Of a DNA stretch of 64,000 nt, positions 1 through 6,812 are shown piece by piece (position 1 is the first letter of the stretch; each line of letters opens with the position of its first letter). The notes beneath the pieces are model-generated. The model had not been told where the DNA came from. It worked only from the letters and a program-made list of their open reading frames with translations, and searched no databases. The position numbers were made by a program, and so were the translations under genes. This stretch comes from Anaerolineae bacterium. Lineage in GTDB: Bacteria > Chloroflexota > Anaerolineae > Aggregatilineales > JAFGMM01. Where the stretch lies: NCBI GenBank assembly GCA_027494055.1, contig JAOSJO010000012.1, positions 558,001 to 622,000 on the forward strand, written 5' to 3'.

Positions 1-46
1 GCCTGAGGAGATAAGAGAAACTGCATCTTCGCGGCCATTGAACCTC

Positions 47-103
47 CGCGCTCAAGAGCGCGAAGAAGGGGCGCGAAACCGTGACGGACAGCGCCCCTTC
101 TTC
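47..103 (-). terminator. paired hairpins downstream of the membrane protein gene
   Basis: Two back-to-back inverted repeats lie just beyond the stop codon of the minus-strand gene at 115. One is a perfect 13-bp stem (62-74 with 91-103), followed on the minus strand by a short pyrimidine stretch. The other is a 7-bp stem (47-53 with 56-62) with a 2-nt spacer. They probably end that transcript. There is no long U tract, so factor-independent termination is not certain. Confidence 0.5.
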
Positions 104-114
104 TGACAGTAGCA

Positions 115-1086
115 CTAGCGATAGAACCGCGTGCGTGTGTCGTCGGGCTTGCCGTCAGGCGATGCATGGTAGGTGCGCGGCGTCGCCGGGCGCTCGACGT
201 AGGACTGGATCGCGCCGCTGTATGCGCGCATGGCGTAAGCGTTGCTGTACGACGGGCGCGGCTTGGGCGCGGGCCGCGTGCTTGACGCGCCGGGCCAGTT
301 GGGCACAGCGGTCGGGCGCTCCTCGTCAACCGGCTCGTAGGTCAGTTCCTCGTCCTGTTCTTCCGCGTCATTCGCGTCATCACGGTCATCCACCGACACC
401 GAGGGCGCGGCGGACCCCACAGATGACGCATACCGGGCGGCGTTGTTGTACGGCGGCCAGGTGCTCGTCCGGGTCTGCGACACGCGGTTGGGCCGCGAAA
501 TTGGTCGCGGGGCCGGGCGCGGCGCGGCCAGCGGCGCTTGCGCCTTCGGCTGCGCGCGGCCAAACCACCGCGCGTGCCCCACGCCGAGCGTAAACAGCCG
601 GTCGCCCGCGACGCCGACGGTGCCGATGATGAGCACGCGCGTGAGCCACACCAGCACGGCGACGAAGATCGGCACCACCGTGACCAGCGTCCCGCGCGCA
701 ATGACCTCGTTGCCAAGCGGGCGCGCGAGCAGCGCGTTCGTCACCGCCCACCAGGTCATCGCCGCGTTCATTGTTGCGCCAACGAGCCACGCGCCGAGCA
801 GGTACCAGACCTCTTTCGGTTCGTCGCGCCCCTGCTCCGGCGTGAAGAGCCGCGCCAGGCCGGCGAAGTCGATGGCGCAGAACGCGACCGCCAGAATCGA
901 CGCCCAGTTGACGCCGACAGCCTGCACGCCGCCGATCAGGGTATAGAGCGCGTACTCGGTCGTGGCGAAGTTGAACAGCTCGAATGCCGCCAGCGCCGCG
1001 ACCAATATGACGCCAAACACAAGGCCGCGCTGGAGCCTCCAGGGCTGCCGGCCGAAGCTGCTTCGATTGGGGTAGATGTACGCCAT
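115..1086 (-). CDS. unrecognised four-helix membrane protein with disordered C-terminal tail
   Basis: I do not recognise the family. The 323-residue product has four hydrophobic segments, at about residues 22-42, 48-72, 92-117 and 132-158. A soluble loop containing FTPEQGRDEPKEVWYLL lies between the second and third. The last ~150 residues are rich in Pro, Arg, Asp and Glu and look disordered, so this is probably an inner-membrane protein with a cytoplasmic or extracellular tail. A GGAGG ribosome site precedes the ATG. A consensus promoter (1229-1257) and a 16-bp palindrome of LexA-box type (1207-1222) lie upstream, so it may be induced by DNA damage. It diverges from the sulfur operon and has no functional partner nearby. 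Confidence 0.75.
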   Translation of the reverse strand: MAYIYPNRSSFGRQPWRLQRGLVFGVILVAALAAFELFNFATTEYALYTLIGGVQAVGVNWASILAVAFCAIDFAGLARLFTPEQGRDEPKEVWYLLGAWLVGATMNAAMTWWAVTNALLARPLGNEVIARGTLVTVVPIFVAVLVWLTRVLIIGTVGVAGDRLFTLGVGHARWFGRAQPKAQAPLAAPRPAPRPISRPNRVSQTRTSTWPPYNNAARYASSVGSAAPSVSVDDRDDANDAEEQDEELTYEPVDEERPTAVPNWPGASSTRPAPKPRPSYSNAYAMRAYSGAIQSYVERPATPRTYHASPDGKPDDTRTRFYR

Positions 1087-1206
1087 TGCAAGCCTCCTGT
1101 CTTCCCCTCAAAGGCGTCCCGGCGCGAGTCGCCGGCAGGGCGGGGGGAACCCTCACAGGCAGCCAGCCATTAGGGGGAATGGCCGACACTCGCGCCGGAA
1201 TCGGTG

Positions 1207-1222
1207 TAGAACTTACGTTCTA
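1207..1222. promoter_or_regulatory. 16-bp palindrome, candidate SOS (LexA-type) operator
   Basis: The sequence TAGAACTTACGTTCTA is a perfect palindrome around a 4-nt centre and contains GAAC-N4-GTTC, the LexA operator core known from Firmicutes, Actinobacteria and several other phyla. It begins at the predicted start site of the minus-strand promoter at 1229-1257, a position that would block initiation. The regulator is inferred; any dimeric repressor could use such a site. Confidence 0.55.
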
Positions 1223-1228
1223 GTGTCG

Positions 1229-1257
1229 ATTGTAGTACATCTGTTCTGGATTGTCAA
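1229..1257 (-). promoter_or_regulatory. sigma-70 promoter of the membrane protein gene
   Basis: On the minus strand TTGACA (1257-1252) and TACAAT (1234-1229) are separated by exactly 17 nt, a near-perfect housekeeping promoter. The predicted start is near 1222, which gives a 5' leader of about 135 nt before the ATG at 1086. Confidence 0.8.
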
Positions 1258-1289
1258 GCCCTTTCTGACGAAAATCTGTCATTTCACGG

Positions 1290-1318
1290 TTGACCAAACG
1301 GCGCGCAAAGGCTATAAT
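1290..1318 (+). promoter_or_regulatory. sigma-70 promoter of the sulfur operon leader
   Basis: TTGACC (1290-1295), a 17-nt spacer and a perfect TATAAT (1313-1318) form a strong promoter pointing towards cysM. The expected start is near 1325. It is back to back with the divergent promoter at 1229-1257. Confidence 0.85.
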
Positions 1319-1324
1319 TGTGAT

Positions 1325-1568
1325 TAACTAAATCGAGATTATTCTTCCGTGAAGGAAGGGTGCCGACGTGCAGGTTTGCATGTGTATAAGGCGGGGGCGC
1401 TGTTACCCTCGCCGGGACCGATGAGCCATACATGATGGCTTCTTAACGGGCTTCCTCAGAGGGTGACGCCGTCTCCGCCGCTGTAGACGCAGTCTGCAGC
1501 CCGGTCGCTGGGGTGACCCTCTTTTGTTTACAGGCGACCGCCGCTGCGTGAGGGGGGTCGCCTTTCTT
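1325..1568 (+). ncRNA. structured leader or small RNA ahead of the cysteine operon, class unknown
   Basis: About 245 nt of transcript lie between the strong promoter and a terminator. Hairpins seen are CTTCC/GGAAG near 1344-1360 and GAGCCAT/ATGGCTT at about 1423-1441. Two longer pairings interleave: CGGGCT (1447-1452) with AGCCCG (1498-1503), and AGAGGGT (1458-1464) with ACCCTCT (1516-1522), the latter followed by TTTGTTT. They can form a pseudoknot or mutually exclusive folds, as in a riboswitch expression platform. I could not match SAM, T-box, cobalamin, TPP or 6S consensus elements. It is either a cis-acting attenuator of cysM or a free-standing small RNA. Confidence 0.5.
1532..1568 (+). 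terminator. intrinsic terminator before cysM
   Basis: A perfect 8-bp stem AGGCGACC (1532-1539) / GGTCGCCT (1556-1563) is followed by TTCTTGT. It sits between the promoter and the first gene with no good second promoter after it, so read-through must be controlled. This supports attenuation. Confidence 0.65.
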
Positions 1569-1656
1569 GTCCCCCGCTTCTCGGAGCCGAAACGATCACA
1601 CCATCGCGTAAGATACGCACCGCGCGTGTGTCAGGTCCTGCGGAGGACGAAGCGAA

Positions 1657-2661
1657 ATGAGTATCTCGCCCAACTTGACGATAGAAACGACACGCCCGCC
1701 GGTCGCCAGAACCCCGGTGACCTGGCCGCCTCAGATCGGGCCAGGCGCGGACATCGCGGCGCTGGTGGGCAATACGCCGCTGTTGCGGCTTCCCAAAGTC
1801 ACGGCGCACCTGCCGCAAGACGTGGAAGTCTACGCCAAGGCAGAGTGGTACAACCCCGGCGGCTCGGTAAAGGACCGCCCGGCGCTGAACATCATCCGCG
1901 CGGCGGAGCGCTGCGGCCACCTGCGCCCCGGTGTGACGCTGCTCGACAGCAGTTCCGGCAACATGGGCATCGCCTACGCCATGCTGGGCACGGCGCTGGG
2001 TTACGACGTGAGACTGGTGCTGCCGGAAAGCGTCAGCCCGGAGCGCCTGCAGATCCTGCACGCCTATGGCGTTAACCTGGTGCTGAGCGACCCGACCGAG
2101 GGCACGGACGGCGCTATCCGCCTGGCGGAGCAGCTCTACCGGAGCGACCCAGACCGCTACTTCTACGCAAACCAGTACGACAACCCGAACAACTGGCGCG
2201 CGCACTATAAGGCCACGGGCCAGGAAATCTGGGACCAGACCGGCGGGCGCGTGACGCATTTCGTGGCCGGCCTGGGCACCAGCGGCACGATGATGGGCGT
2301 GGGGCGGCGGCTCCGCGCCTGCAAGCCAGGCGTGCGCCTGGTCGCCGTGCAGCCCGACGCGCCGTTCAACGGGCTTGCCGGCCTCAAGCACATGGAAACC
2401 GCCCTCGTCCCCGGCATCTACGACCGGAGCGTGCACGACGAGGTCATGCACGTGCGCACCGAGGAGGCCTACGCGATGTGCCGCCGGCTGGCGCGCGAGG
2501 ACGGCGTGCTGGTGGGCGTGTCGGCGGGGGCGGCGATGGTGGTTGCCCTGCGCGTCGCGGAACGCCTCGCCGAACGCGGCGAACCCGGCGTGGTCGTGAC
2601 CGTGTTTCCGGACAGCGCCGCCAAATACCTGAGCCAGCCATTCTGGTCGGAGAAGGATTGA
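1657..2661 (+). CDS. cysM: PLP-dependent cysteine synthase (CysM/CysK family)
   Basis: The 334-residue enzyme forms cysteine from an activated serine and a sulfur donor. The PLP lysine is Lys72 in NPGGSVKDR, the substrate loop reads SSSGNMGIA (about 107-115) and the phosphate-binding loop is GLGTSGT. A GGAGG site lies 11 nt before the ATG. Because the next genes encode a JAMM protease and a GG-tailed carrier protein, the donor is probably the carrier thiocarboxylate, as known for mycobacterial CysM/CysO, rather than free sulfide. The extended N-terminus (~30 residues) before the usual fold is unremarkable. It is the first gene of an operon that runs to 6549 and sits behind a structured leader. 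Confidence 0.92.
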   Translation: MSISPNLTIETTRPPVARTPVTWPPQIGPGADIAALVGNTPLLRLPKVTAHLPQDVEVYAKAEWYNPGGSVKDRPALNIIRAAERCGHLRPGVTLLDSSSGNMGIAYAMLGTALGYDVRLVLPESVSPERLQILHAYGVNLVLSDPTEGTDGAIRLAEQLYRSDPDRYFYANQYDNPNNWRAHYKATGQEIWDQTGGRVTHFVAGLGTSGTMMGVGRRLRACKPGVRLVAVQPDAPFNGLAGLKHMETALVPGIYDRSVHDEVMHVRTEEAYAMCRRLAREDGVLVGVSAGAAMVVALRVAERLAERGEPGVVVTVFPDSAAKYLSQPFWSEKD

Positions 2662-2668
2662 CACGCAC

Positions 2669-3097
2669 ATGAGAATCCGGCTCACCGACGGGCACATCCG
2701 CGCCATCGAGGCGCACGGGGAGGCCACCTACCCAAACGAGGGCGCGGGCTTCCTGCTCGGCCACGTCGCGGACGGCGCGGTCGTCGTCGCCGACGTGCTG
2801 GCGGTCGACAACCGGCGCGAGGCTGAGGCGCAGCACAACCGCTACGAACTCAGCCCGCAGGACTTCATGCGGGCCGAGCGCGAAGCCGCGCAGCGCGACC
2901 TGAGCCTGGTGGGCATCTTCCACTCGCATCCTGACCACCCCGCGCGGCCCAGCCAGTTCGACCGGGACCACGCGCTGCCCAACCTGAGCTACCTGATTAC
3001 ATCGGTGGTCGCGGGCAAGGCCGAAGGCACGCACGCCTGGCGGCTCCGCGATGACCGCACCAGCTTCGACGAAGACCAGCTTGAGACGATTGCCTGA
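2669..3097 (+). CDS. mec: Mec-type JAMM metalloprotease (cysteine release from carrier protein)
   Basis: The 142-residue protein is a single JAB1/MPN/Mov34 domain. The zinc motif is complete: Glu24, His85 and His87 in HSHP, Ser95 and Asp98, i.e. the E...HxHP(x)7S(x)2D pattern. In the family member Mec from Mycobacterium, this enzyme cuts the newly formed cysteine off the C-terminus of CysO. It starts 7 nt after the synthase stop and is followed by the carrier gene, which fits that role. It is cytosolic, with no signal peptide. Confidence 0.88.
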   Translation: MRIRLTDGHIRAIEAHGEATYPNEGAGFLLGHVADGAVVVADVLAVDNRREAEAQHNRYELSPQDFMRAEREAAQRDLSLVGIFHSHPDHPARPSQFDRDHALPNLSYLITSVVAGKAEGTHAWRLRDDRTSFDEDQLETIA

Positions 3098-3123
3098 CAT
3101 TCATGCGAACTGAGGAGACAGTG

Positions 3124-3393
3124 ATGGCAAGTATCCGCATTCCAACCCCACTGCGCGCCTTCACCGGCGGCAACGAGCGCGTCCGCGTGCAAGGCGCGAC
3201 GGTCCAGGAGGCGCTTGACGATCTCACGGCGCAGTACCCGGACCTGAAGCAACACCTCTACGACAACGGCACGCTGCGCAGTTTCGTGAACGTCTTCCTG
3301 GGTGAAGAAGACGTGCGCTATCTGCAGGGCGTCGAAACGCCGCTTGAGGCGGACGACCAGTTGATGATTATCCCGTCGATTGCGGGCGGGTGA
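3124..3393 (+). CDS. cysO: CysO/MoaD-like sulfur-carrier protein with GG tail
   Basis: This is an 89-residue ubiquitin-fold (ThiS/MoaD) protein ending in ...IAGG. The exposed diglycine is the site for adenylylation and thiocarboxylation by the MoeZ-like enzyme encoded at 5344. I chose the ATG at 3124 because GAGGAGA ends 6 nt before it; an in-frame ATG at 3103 would add seven residues with no ribosome site. The flanking synthase, protease and E1-like genes indicate cysteine synthesis rather than molybdopterin synthesis. Confidence 0.9.
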   Translation: MASIRIPTPLRAFTGGNERVRVQGATVQEALDDLTAQYPDLKQHLYDNGTLRSFVNVFLGEEDVRYLQGVETPLEADDQLMIIPSIAGG

Positions 3394-3444
3394 GGCGGGC
3401 CGGCTGACTCTCGACCGGCCGGCAGTTTGGGACAGAGGCACATC

Positions 3445-3918
3445 ATGGCAGAAAACACCGTTCGCAAGGTCGATCAGGCTGCGCTGCGGACCAACCAGGC
3501 GTCTATCATTGGGCTGCTGATTGCTGCTTTCGTGGCGAACGCATGGCCGGTCGTCACGTTTGTCGCGGCGGTCATGCTCATCGGCACGGTCTGGCCGGAG
3601 GCGGCGCTGTTCAAGTGGCTCTACAGGCGCGCGCTGCGGCCCGCAGGGCTGGTCAAGCCCGACGTGATCCCCGACAACCCCGAACCGCACCAGTTCGCGC
3701 AGGGCGTGGGCGGGGTCGTCCTGCTCCTGAGCACGGCGGCCTTCCTGCTCGGCGCGCGCGTCATCGGGTGGGCGGCGGCCTGGCTGGTAATCGCGCTCGC
3801 CGCGGCAAACCTGTTCCTTGGCTTCTGCGCTGGTTGCTTCATCTACTACCAGCTCAACCGGTTGGGCGTGCCGGGCTTCACGGTTGCGCCGCTGAAACAC
3901 GGGAACCATGATGCTTGA
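3445..3918 (+). CDS. DUF4395 integral membrane protein
   Basis: The 157-residue protein has about four hydrophobic helices (near 20-50, 90-110 and 112-130, with a hydrophobic N-terminal pair) and the FCAGCFIYY cysteine motif near residue 132, both features of DUF4395. These proteins often neighbour thioredoxin-like genes, as here, where the stop overlaps the thioredoxin start by 11 nt. A role in membrane thiol or sulfur handling is inferred from the cysteine pair and neighbourhood only. The start at 3445 is preceded by AGAGG; a TTG six codons upstream is less likely. Confidence 0.8.
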   Translation: MAENTVRKVDQAALRTNQASIIGLLIAAFVANAWPVVTFVAAVMLIGTVWPEAALFKWLYRRALRPAGLVKPDVIPDNPEPHQFAQGVGGVVLLLSTAAFLLGARVIGWAAAWLVIALAAANLFLGFCAGCFIYYQLNRLGVPGFTVAPLKHGNHDA

Positions 3919-4339
3919 GCGCGTCGCTATCGTGATCCTGCTCGCCGCGCTGGGCGTCGGCGCGTACACCGTCGGCACGCGCTGGCAGGTCCGGCGCACG
4001 GGCCACCGCGCGGACGACTCGGCCACCGCGGCGCTGCTGGCGCGGTTGCGGCCCGGCGTCCCGGCGGTCATCTACTTCTGGTCAGAGAGCTGCCCGCCCT
4101 GCAAGACGGTACAAAAGCCAGCGCTGGAACAGCTCCAGGCGGCGCTTGGGCCGGACGGCGTGCAGGTCGTCGCCATTGACGCCCTGGAGCGCCCCGATCT
4201 GGCCGCCGAGTGGGGCGTGCTCGGCCTGCCAACGACGTTCATCGTCGATGGTCTGGGCCGGCCCCGGTGCGTCAATCACGGCGTGGCGCGGGCGGCGCAG
4301 CTTCAGAAGCAAATCGAAGCGGTATCTATAGCAACATGA
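3908..4339 (+). CDS. membrane-anchored thioredoxin-like protein
   Basis: The 143-residue product has an N-terminal hydrophobic anchor (about residues 5-22), then a thioredoxin fold with the redox pair Cys62-Pro-Pro-Cys65 and the cis-proline region GLPTTF. The anchor suggests the active site faces outside the cell membrane. It overlaps the DUF4395 gene by 11 nt, implying translational coupling and probably a shared disulfide or thiol task. The substrate is unknown. Confidence 0.87.
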   Translation: MMLERVAIVILLAALGVGAYTVGTRWQVRRTGHRADDSATAALLARLRPGVPAVIYFWSESCPPCKTVQKPALEQLQAALGPDGVQVVAIDALERPDLAAEWGVLGLPTTFIVDGLGRPRCVNHGVARAAQLQKQIEAVSIAT

Positions 4340-4363
4340 TGCGTGATATGATGAGGGAGTAAC

Positions 4364-4831
4364 ATGTATCAGACCAAAATCGGGCACGCGCACTTGAAGG
4401 TGCGCGACCTTGACCGCGCCGTCGCGTTCTACACGCGCTTTCTCGGCCTGCGTGTCGTCGAGCGCGTGGGCGATCACTTCGCCTTCCTGAGCGGCGGGAC
4501 GTTCCATCACGAGATTGCGTTGCAGAACGTGGGCCTTGACGCGCCGCAGCCCTCCCCGTACAGCACCGGGCTGTACCACGTGGCGTTCGAGGTCCCCGAC
4601 CAGCGCGCGCTGGCGCTGGCGTACCAGGCGCTCACTGAGGCGGGCATCCCAGTGGCGGCGGTGGACCACTATGCGATAAGCTGGGCGCTGTACTTCCAGG
4701 ACCCGGACGGCAACGGGCTGGAAATCTACTGGGACACGCGCCACCTGCACGACGGCCCGCCGCTCTGGCAGGGGCGCAACCTGCCCTTGCCCGAATCGGA
4801 AGCTGATGGCGGCGCTCAAGGAGGCGCCTGA
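4364..4831 (+). CDS. VOC-fold protein (glyoxalase/extradiol dioxygenase family)
   Basis: The 155-residue protein has paired beta-alpha-beta-beta-beta modules of the vicinal oxygen chelate fold. Candidate metal ligands are His8/His10 at the N-terminus, the histidine in LYHVAFEV and the glutamate in GLEIYW. It resembles CatE-like dioxygenases and uncharacterised glyoxalase homologues. The reaction cannot be told from sequence. It lies within the sulfur operon, so a thiol-linked substrate is possible but not shown. Confidence 0.8.
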   Translation: MYQTKIGHAHLKVRDLDRAVAFYTRFLGLRVVERVGDHFAFLSGGTFHHEIALQNVGLDAPQPSPYSTGLYHVAFEVPDQRALALAYQALTEAGIPVAAVDHYAISWALYFQDPDGNGLEIYWDTRHLHDGPPLWQGRNLPLPESEADGGAQGGA

Positions 4832-4843
4832 GGAGGCTGTGCT

Positions 4844-5332
4844 ATGATCGAGCTGAACCAGGAGATGCCCGCGCCGAACTTCCGCCTGCCGTCGAACCGG
4901 GGCGAGGACATCCGTCTGGGGGACTTCCGCCAGCGACAGCCTGTCGTGTTGCTCTTCCTCGACGCGGCTGGGAGCGCGCCGGCGCGCGCCATGCTTGCGG
5001 ACTTCGCCGCGCGCTACGCAGACTTCCAGGAATGGGGCGCCGAAGTGCTGGCAATCGCGCCGGCCCCAGTCCCAGACGCCGGCGTCCCGTTCCCGGTACT
5101 GGTTGACGCCGGCGGCGAAGTGCGGGCGCGCTATGTCGGCGACGCCGCCGGCCCGGCGGTGTTCGTGCTGGACCGGTTCACCGCGCCGTACCGGTGGCAG
5201 GTCGGCGGCGCGTTTATGTCCGCCGCCGACGCGGTGGAATGGGTGCGGCTAAGCGAGTATTCCTGTACCACGTGTGATGACGTTTCAAGCGAGTGGGCGT
5301 TTTCGCTCGAACTGATGGAAACCAGCGATTAG
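4844..5332 (+). CDS. peroxiredoxin-like protein lacking the peroxidatic cysteine
   Basis: This 162-residue protein has the AhpC/TSA-like opening (MPAPNFRLPSNRGEDIRLGDF) and a thioredoxin-fold core. The usual peroxidatic cysteine position is replaced (FLDAAGSAPARA). The only cysteines are Cys141 and Cys144 in a C-terminal CTTC motif. It is therefore unlikely to be a classic peroxidase; a thiol-disulfide adaptor or metal-binding role is an inference. It sits 13 nt after the VOC gene and 12 nt before the MoeZ-like gene, so it belongs to the sulfur operon. Confidence 0.75.
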   Translation: MIELNQEMPAPNFRLPSNRGEDIRLGDFRQRQPVVLLFLDAAGSAPARAMLADFAARYADFQEWGAEVLAIAPAPVPDAGVPFPVLVDAGGEVRARYVGDAAGPAVFVLDRFTAPYRWQVGGAFMSAADAVEWVRLSEYSCTTCDDVSSEWAFSLELMETSD

Positions 5333-5343
5333 AGGATGATGGC

Positions 5344-6549
5344 ATGGCAGAACTGACCAGTATCCGGGAACGTATCGCCCCGGAGGCGATTGCACTGAGC
5401 AAGGAAGAAATCGAGCGCTACAGCCGCCACCTCATCATGCCCGAAGTGGGCATGGACGGCCAGCGCAAGCTGAAAGCGGCGAGCGTGCTGCTGATCGGCG
5501 CGGGCGGTCTCGGCTCGCCGGTGGCGATGTACCTGGCGGCGGCGGGCATTGGGCGGATCGGGATGGTGGACTACGACGTGGTAGACGCCTCCAACCTGCA
5601 ACGCCAGATCATCCACGGCACCAAAGACGTGGGCCGCTCCAAGCTGGAGAGCGCCAAGGCGCGCATCCTGGACATCAATCCCTACGTGCAGGTTGACACG
5701 TACAGCGCGCCGCTGACATCGGAAAACGCGATGGCAACGCTCGAACCCTACGACGTGATTATCGACGGGACGGACAACTTCCCCACGCGCTACCTCGTCA
5801 ACGACGCGAGCGTGATGCTGGGCAAGCCCAACGTCTACGGCAGCATCTTCCGCTTTGAGGGGCAGGCCAGCGTGTTCGACGCAAGCCAGGGACCCTGCTA
5901 CCGCTGTCTCTTCCCGTCGCCGCCTCCACCCGGCCTGGTGCCAAGCTGCGCCGAGGGCGGCGTGCTGGGCATCCTGCCCGGCACGATTGGCGCGATCCAG
6001 GCGACAGAGGCCATCAAGCTCATCCTGGGCATCGGCGAGACCCTGGTCGGGCGGCTGCTACTCTACGACGCGCTCAGCATGACCTTCGAGTATGTGAAGC
6101 TGCGCAAGAACCCGGACTGCCCTGTGTGCGGCGAGCACCCCACCGTCACCGAGTTGATCGACTACGAGGCGTTCTGTGGCATGCCCGGTCACGACCACAG
6201 CCCCCACTACACCGACGCGCAGGCGACCGCGCCGTCGATCAGCGTGCAGGCGGTCAAGGCCCGGCTGGACGCCGGTGAGGACTTCATCCTGCTTGACGTG
6301 CGCGAGCCGTTCGAGTGGGAAATCGCCGACATCCCCGGCGCAACGCACCACATCCCCCAGGGCGAGGTCCTCGAACACCTCGGCGAGCTGGACATGACGC
6401 GCGACATCGTCGTGTATTGCCGCACTGGCGGGCGCAGCGCCGATGTCGTCCAGTTGCTTCAGAAACACGGCTACCGCCGCGTGAAGAACCTGGCCGGCGG
6501 GATCAACGCCTGGGCGCGGCAGATCGACACGAACATCCCGGTCTACTGA
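5344..6549 (+). CDS. moeZ: MoeZ-like adenylyltransferase/sulfurtransferase (ThiF-MoeB plus rhodanese)
   Basis: The 401-residue enzyme has an E1-like nucleotide fold (GAGGLGSP at about 52), paired zinc cysteines (CYRC and CPVC), Cys278 in YEAFCG and a C-terminal rhodanese domain (about 300-400) whose active-site Cys359 lies in VVYCRTGGRS. The N-terminal domain adenylylates the GG tail of the carrier and the rhodanese Cys supplies sulfur. This is the known two-domain activator of CysO in Mycobacterium, so it completes the cysteine pathway of this operon. The ATG at 5344 has GAGG 8 nt upstream. The gene ends the operon and is followed by a perfect hairpin at 6611. Confidence 0.9.
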   Translation: MAELTSIRERIAPEAIALSKEEIERYSRHLIMPEVGMDGQRKLKAASVLLIGAGGLGSPVAMYLAAAGIGRIGMVDYDVVDASNLQRQIIHGTKDVGRSKLESAKARILDINPYVQVDTYSAPLTSENAMATLEPYDVIIDGTDNFPTRYLVNDASVMLGKPNVYGSIFRFEGQASVFDASQGPCYRCLFPSPPPPGLVPSCAEGGVLGILPGTIGAIQATEAIKLILGIGETLVGRLLLYDALSMTFEYVKLRKNPDCPVCGEHPTVTELIDYEAFCGMPGHDHSPHYTDAQATAPSISVQAVKARLDAGEDFILLDVREPFEWEIADIPGATHHIPQGEVLEHLGELDMTRDIVVYCRTGGRSADVVQLLQKHGYRRVKNLAGGINAWARQIDTNIPVY

Positions 6550-6610
6550 CAGACGCGCCGCACGGCGCGCCAGCACGGGCGTGGGCGAAAGTCGGGTAGC
6601 TTCATCGATG

Positions 6611-6645
6611 GGGCGGGTCTGCGCAGACCCGCCCCCGTTCGTTTG
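6611..6645 (+). terminator. terminator of the sulfur operon
   Basis: A perfect self-complementary 24-nt sequence at 6611-6634 (GGGCGGGTCTGC and its complement) is followed by CCGTTCGTTTG. This very stable GC hairpin lies 60 nt after the moeZ stop. The T tract is interrupted. Confidence 0.6.
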
Positions 6646-6812
6646 CGCGTCAGGGCCGCCTGATCCCAGAAGAGCAGCATATCGGCAGCAAAAACTCGTT
6701 TATTCTTCACAATCTCATCCTCCATTACATGATAAAATTAATACAATTCGATAAAGCGTTCGCATCGCGCACTCCCGTACGGCGCAACGCGAGATCATGA
6801 GGAGTTGCATGG

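Noticed and set aside
1325..1568. Known riboswitch (SAM, T-box, TPP, cobalamin) or 6S RNA
   Set aside because: I compared by eye with the conserved cores of these classes and found no convincing match, so I kept it as unclassified.
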